Shown here piece after piece: positions 63,731-64,000 of a DNA stretch of 64,000 bases (positions within the stretch are counted from its first letter, which is position 1; each line of letters opens with the position of its first letter). Under the pieces are notes generated by a model. It was not told where the DNA came from, searched no databases, and saw nothing but the letters and a program-made list of their open reading frames with translations. Made by a program: the position numbers and the translations under genes. Location of the stretch: NCBI RefSeq assembly GCF_004571025.1, contig NZ_SPQT01000011.1, positions 1 through 64,000 of the forward strand, written 5' to 3'. The stretch is from Bradyrhizobium niftali (lineage in GTDB: Bacteria > Pseudomonadota > Alphaproteobacteria > Rhizobiales > Xanthobacteraceae).

Positions 63731-64000
63731 ATGCTTCGCGTCGTCGTCCTGGGCGCCGGGGCCGGCGGCGGAGTGCCGCAATGGAACTGCGGCTGCGAAG
63801 GTTGCCGCGCGGCCCGTGCCATCGGCGATGAGCTCTTGCGAACCCAGGCCTCGGTCGCCTTCAGCGGCGACGGCGAGCATTGGTTCCTGATCAACGCCTC
63901 TCCCGATCTTCGCCAGCAATTGAATGCCACGCCGCAACTGCACCCCAAGGCGGGGGCGCTGCGTCATACGCCGGTCGCGGGCGTGATCCTGACCAATGGC
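63731..64000 (+). CDS. pqqB: PqqB, PQQ biosynthesis protein (3' end outside window)
   Basis: The first 90 codons of pqqB are present. The opening MLRVVVLGAGAGGGVPQWNC with the following cysteines (CGCEGC) and the FLINASPDLRQQL segment are diagnostic. PqqB is a metallo-beta-lactamase-fold oxygenase that hydroxylates the Glu-Tyr intermediate. GGAGA precedes the ATG. The gene continues past the right edge. Confidence 0.96.
   Translation, partial: MLRVVVLGAGAGGGVPQWNCGCEGCRAARAIGDELLRTQASVAFSGDGEHWFLINASPDLRQQLNATPQLHPKAGALRHTPVAGVILTNG

Overview
The window looks like chromosome from a Bradyrhizobium-type alphaproteobacterium. Four things point there: high GC content, a D-tartrate dehydratase (59342-60511) whose length and catalytic residues match the characterised Bradyrhizobium japonicum TarD, several small conserved proteins of the rhizobial type, and dense families of intergenic palindromes of the kind common in this genus. 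The sequence ends inside a PQQ biosynthesis operon (pqqA complete, pqqB cut off). I found no rRNA, tRNA, CRISPR array, insertion sequence or prophage.

Layout. 0-9 kb: small exported proteins, a lytic transglycosylase, the ABC-F factor EttA, a D-2-hydroxyacid dehydrogenase, an L,D-transpeptidase and an envelope-anchored Ala/Pro-rich protein. 8-13.3 kb: two rhodanese proteins, a VWA protein and a MoxR ATPase transcribed divergently around a GlsB-type membrane peptide, then 1 kb of stacked repeats. 13.3-20.8 kb: GMC oxidoreductase, GNAT acetyltransferase, SMP-30-type lactonase, an AraC regulator divergent from an enolase-superfamily enzyme, and a glutathione transferase. 21-22 kb: intracellular PHB depolymerase. 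22.2-32.3 kb: a block of five minus-strand genes with visibly lower GC: a diguanylate cyclase, a PilZ-containing polysaccharide synthase, its membrane-fusion partner, a very large adenylate cyclase/ATPase/TPR protein and a small membrane protein.

32.7-41.3 kb: a six-gene peptide-type ABC transporter operon with two oxidoreductases, facing a divergent HTH-cupin regulator. 41.5-48.7 kb: hybrid histidine kinase, AraC regulator, cupin, flavin monooxygenase, an unknown exported protein and an orphan solute-binding protein. 48.9-53.3 kb: RND efflux pair with a strong palindromic operator candidate upstream. 53.5-58.4 kb: MFS transporter with divergent AraC regulator, malonyl-CoA decarboxylase, DUF418 protein. 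58.4-63.2 kb: a GIY-YIG protein embedded in an array of palindromes, tarD, and a translationally coupled amidase, glutathione peroxidase and DUF3297 operon. 63.5-64 kb: pqqA and the start of pqqB, separated by a hairpin.

The most interesting parts are the compact c-di-GMP-controlled polysaccharide module at 22.2-27.8 kb, the GIY-YIG gene sitting between copies of one palindrome family (eight full copies and one truncated copy in the window), and the uncharacterised transport and oxidation operon at 32.7-40.5 kb.
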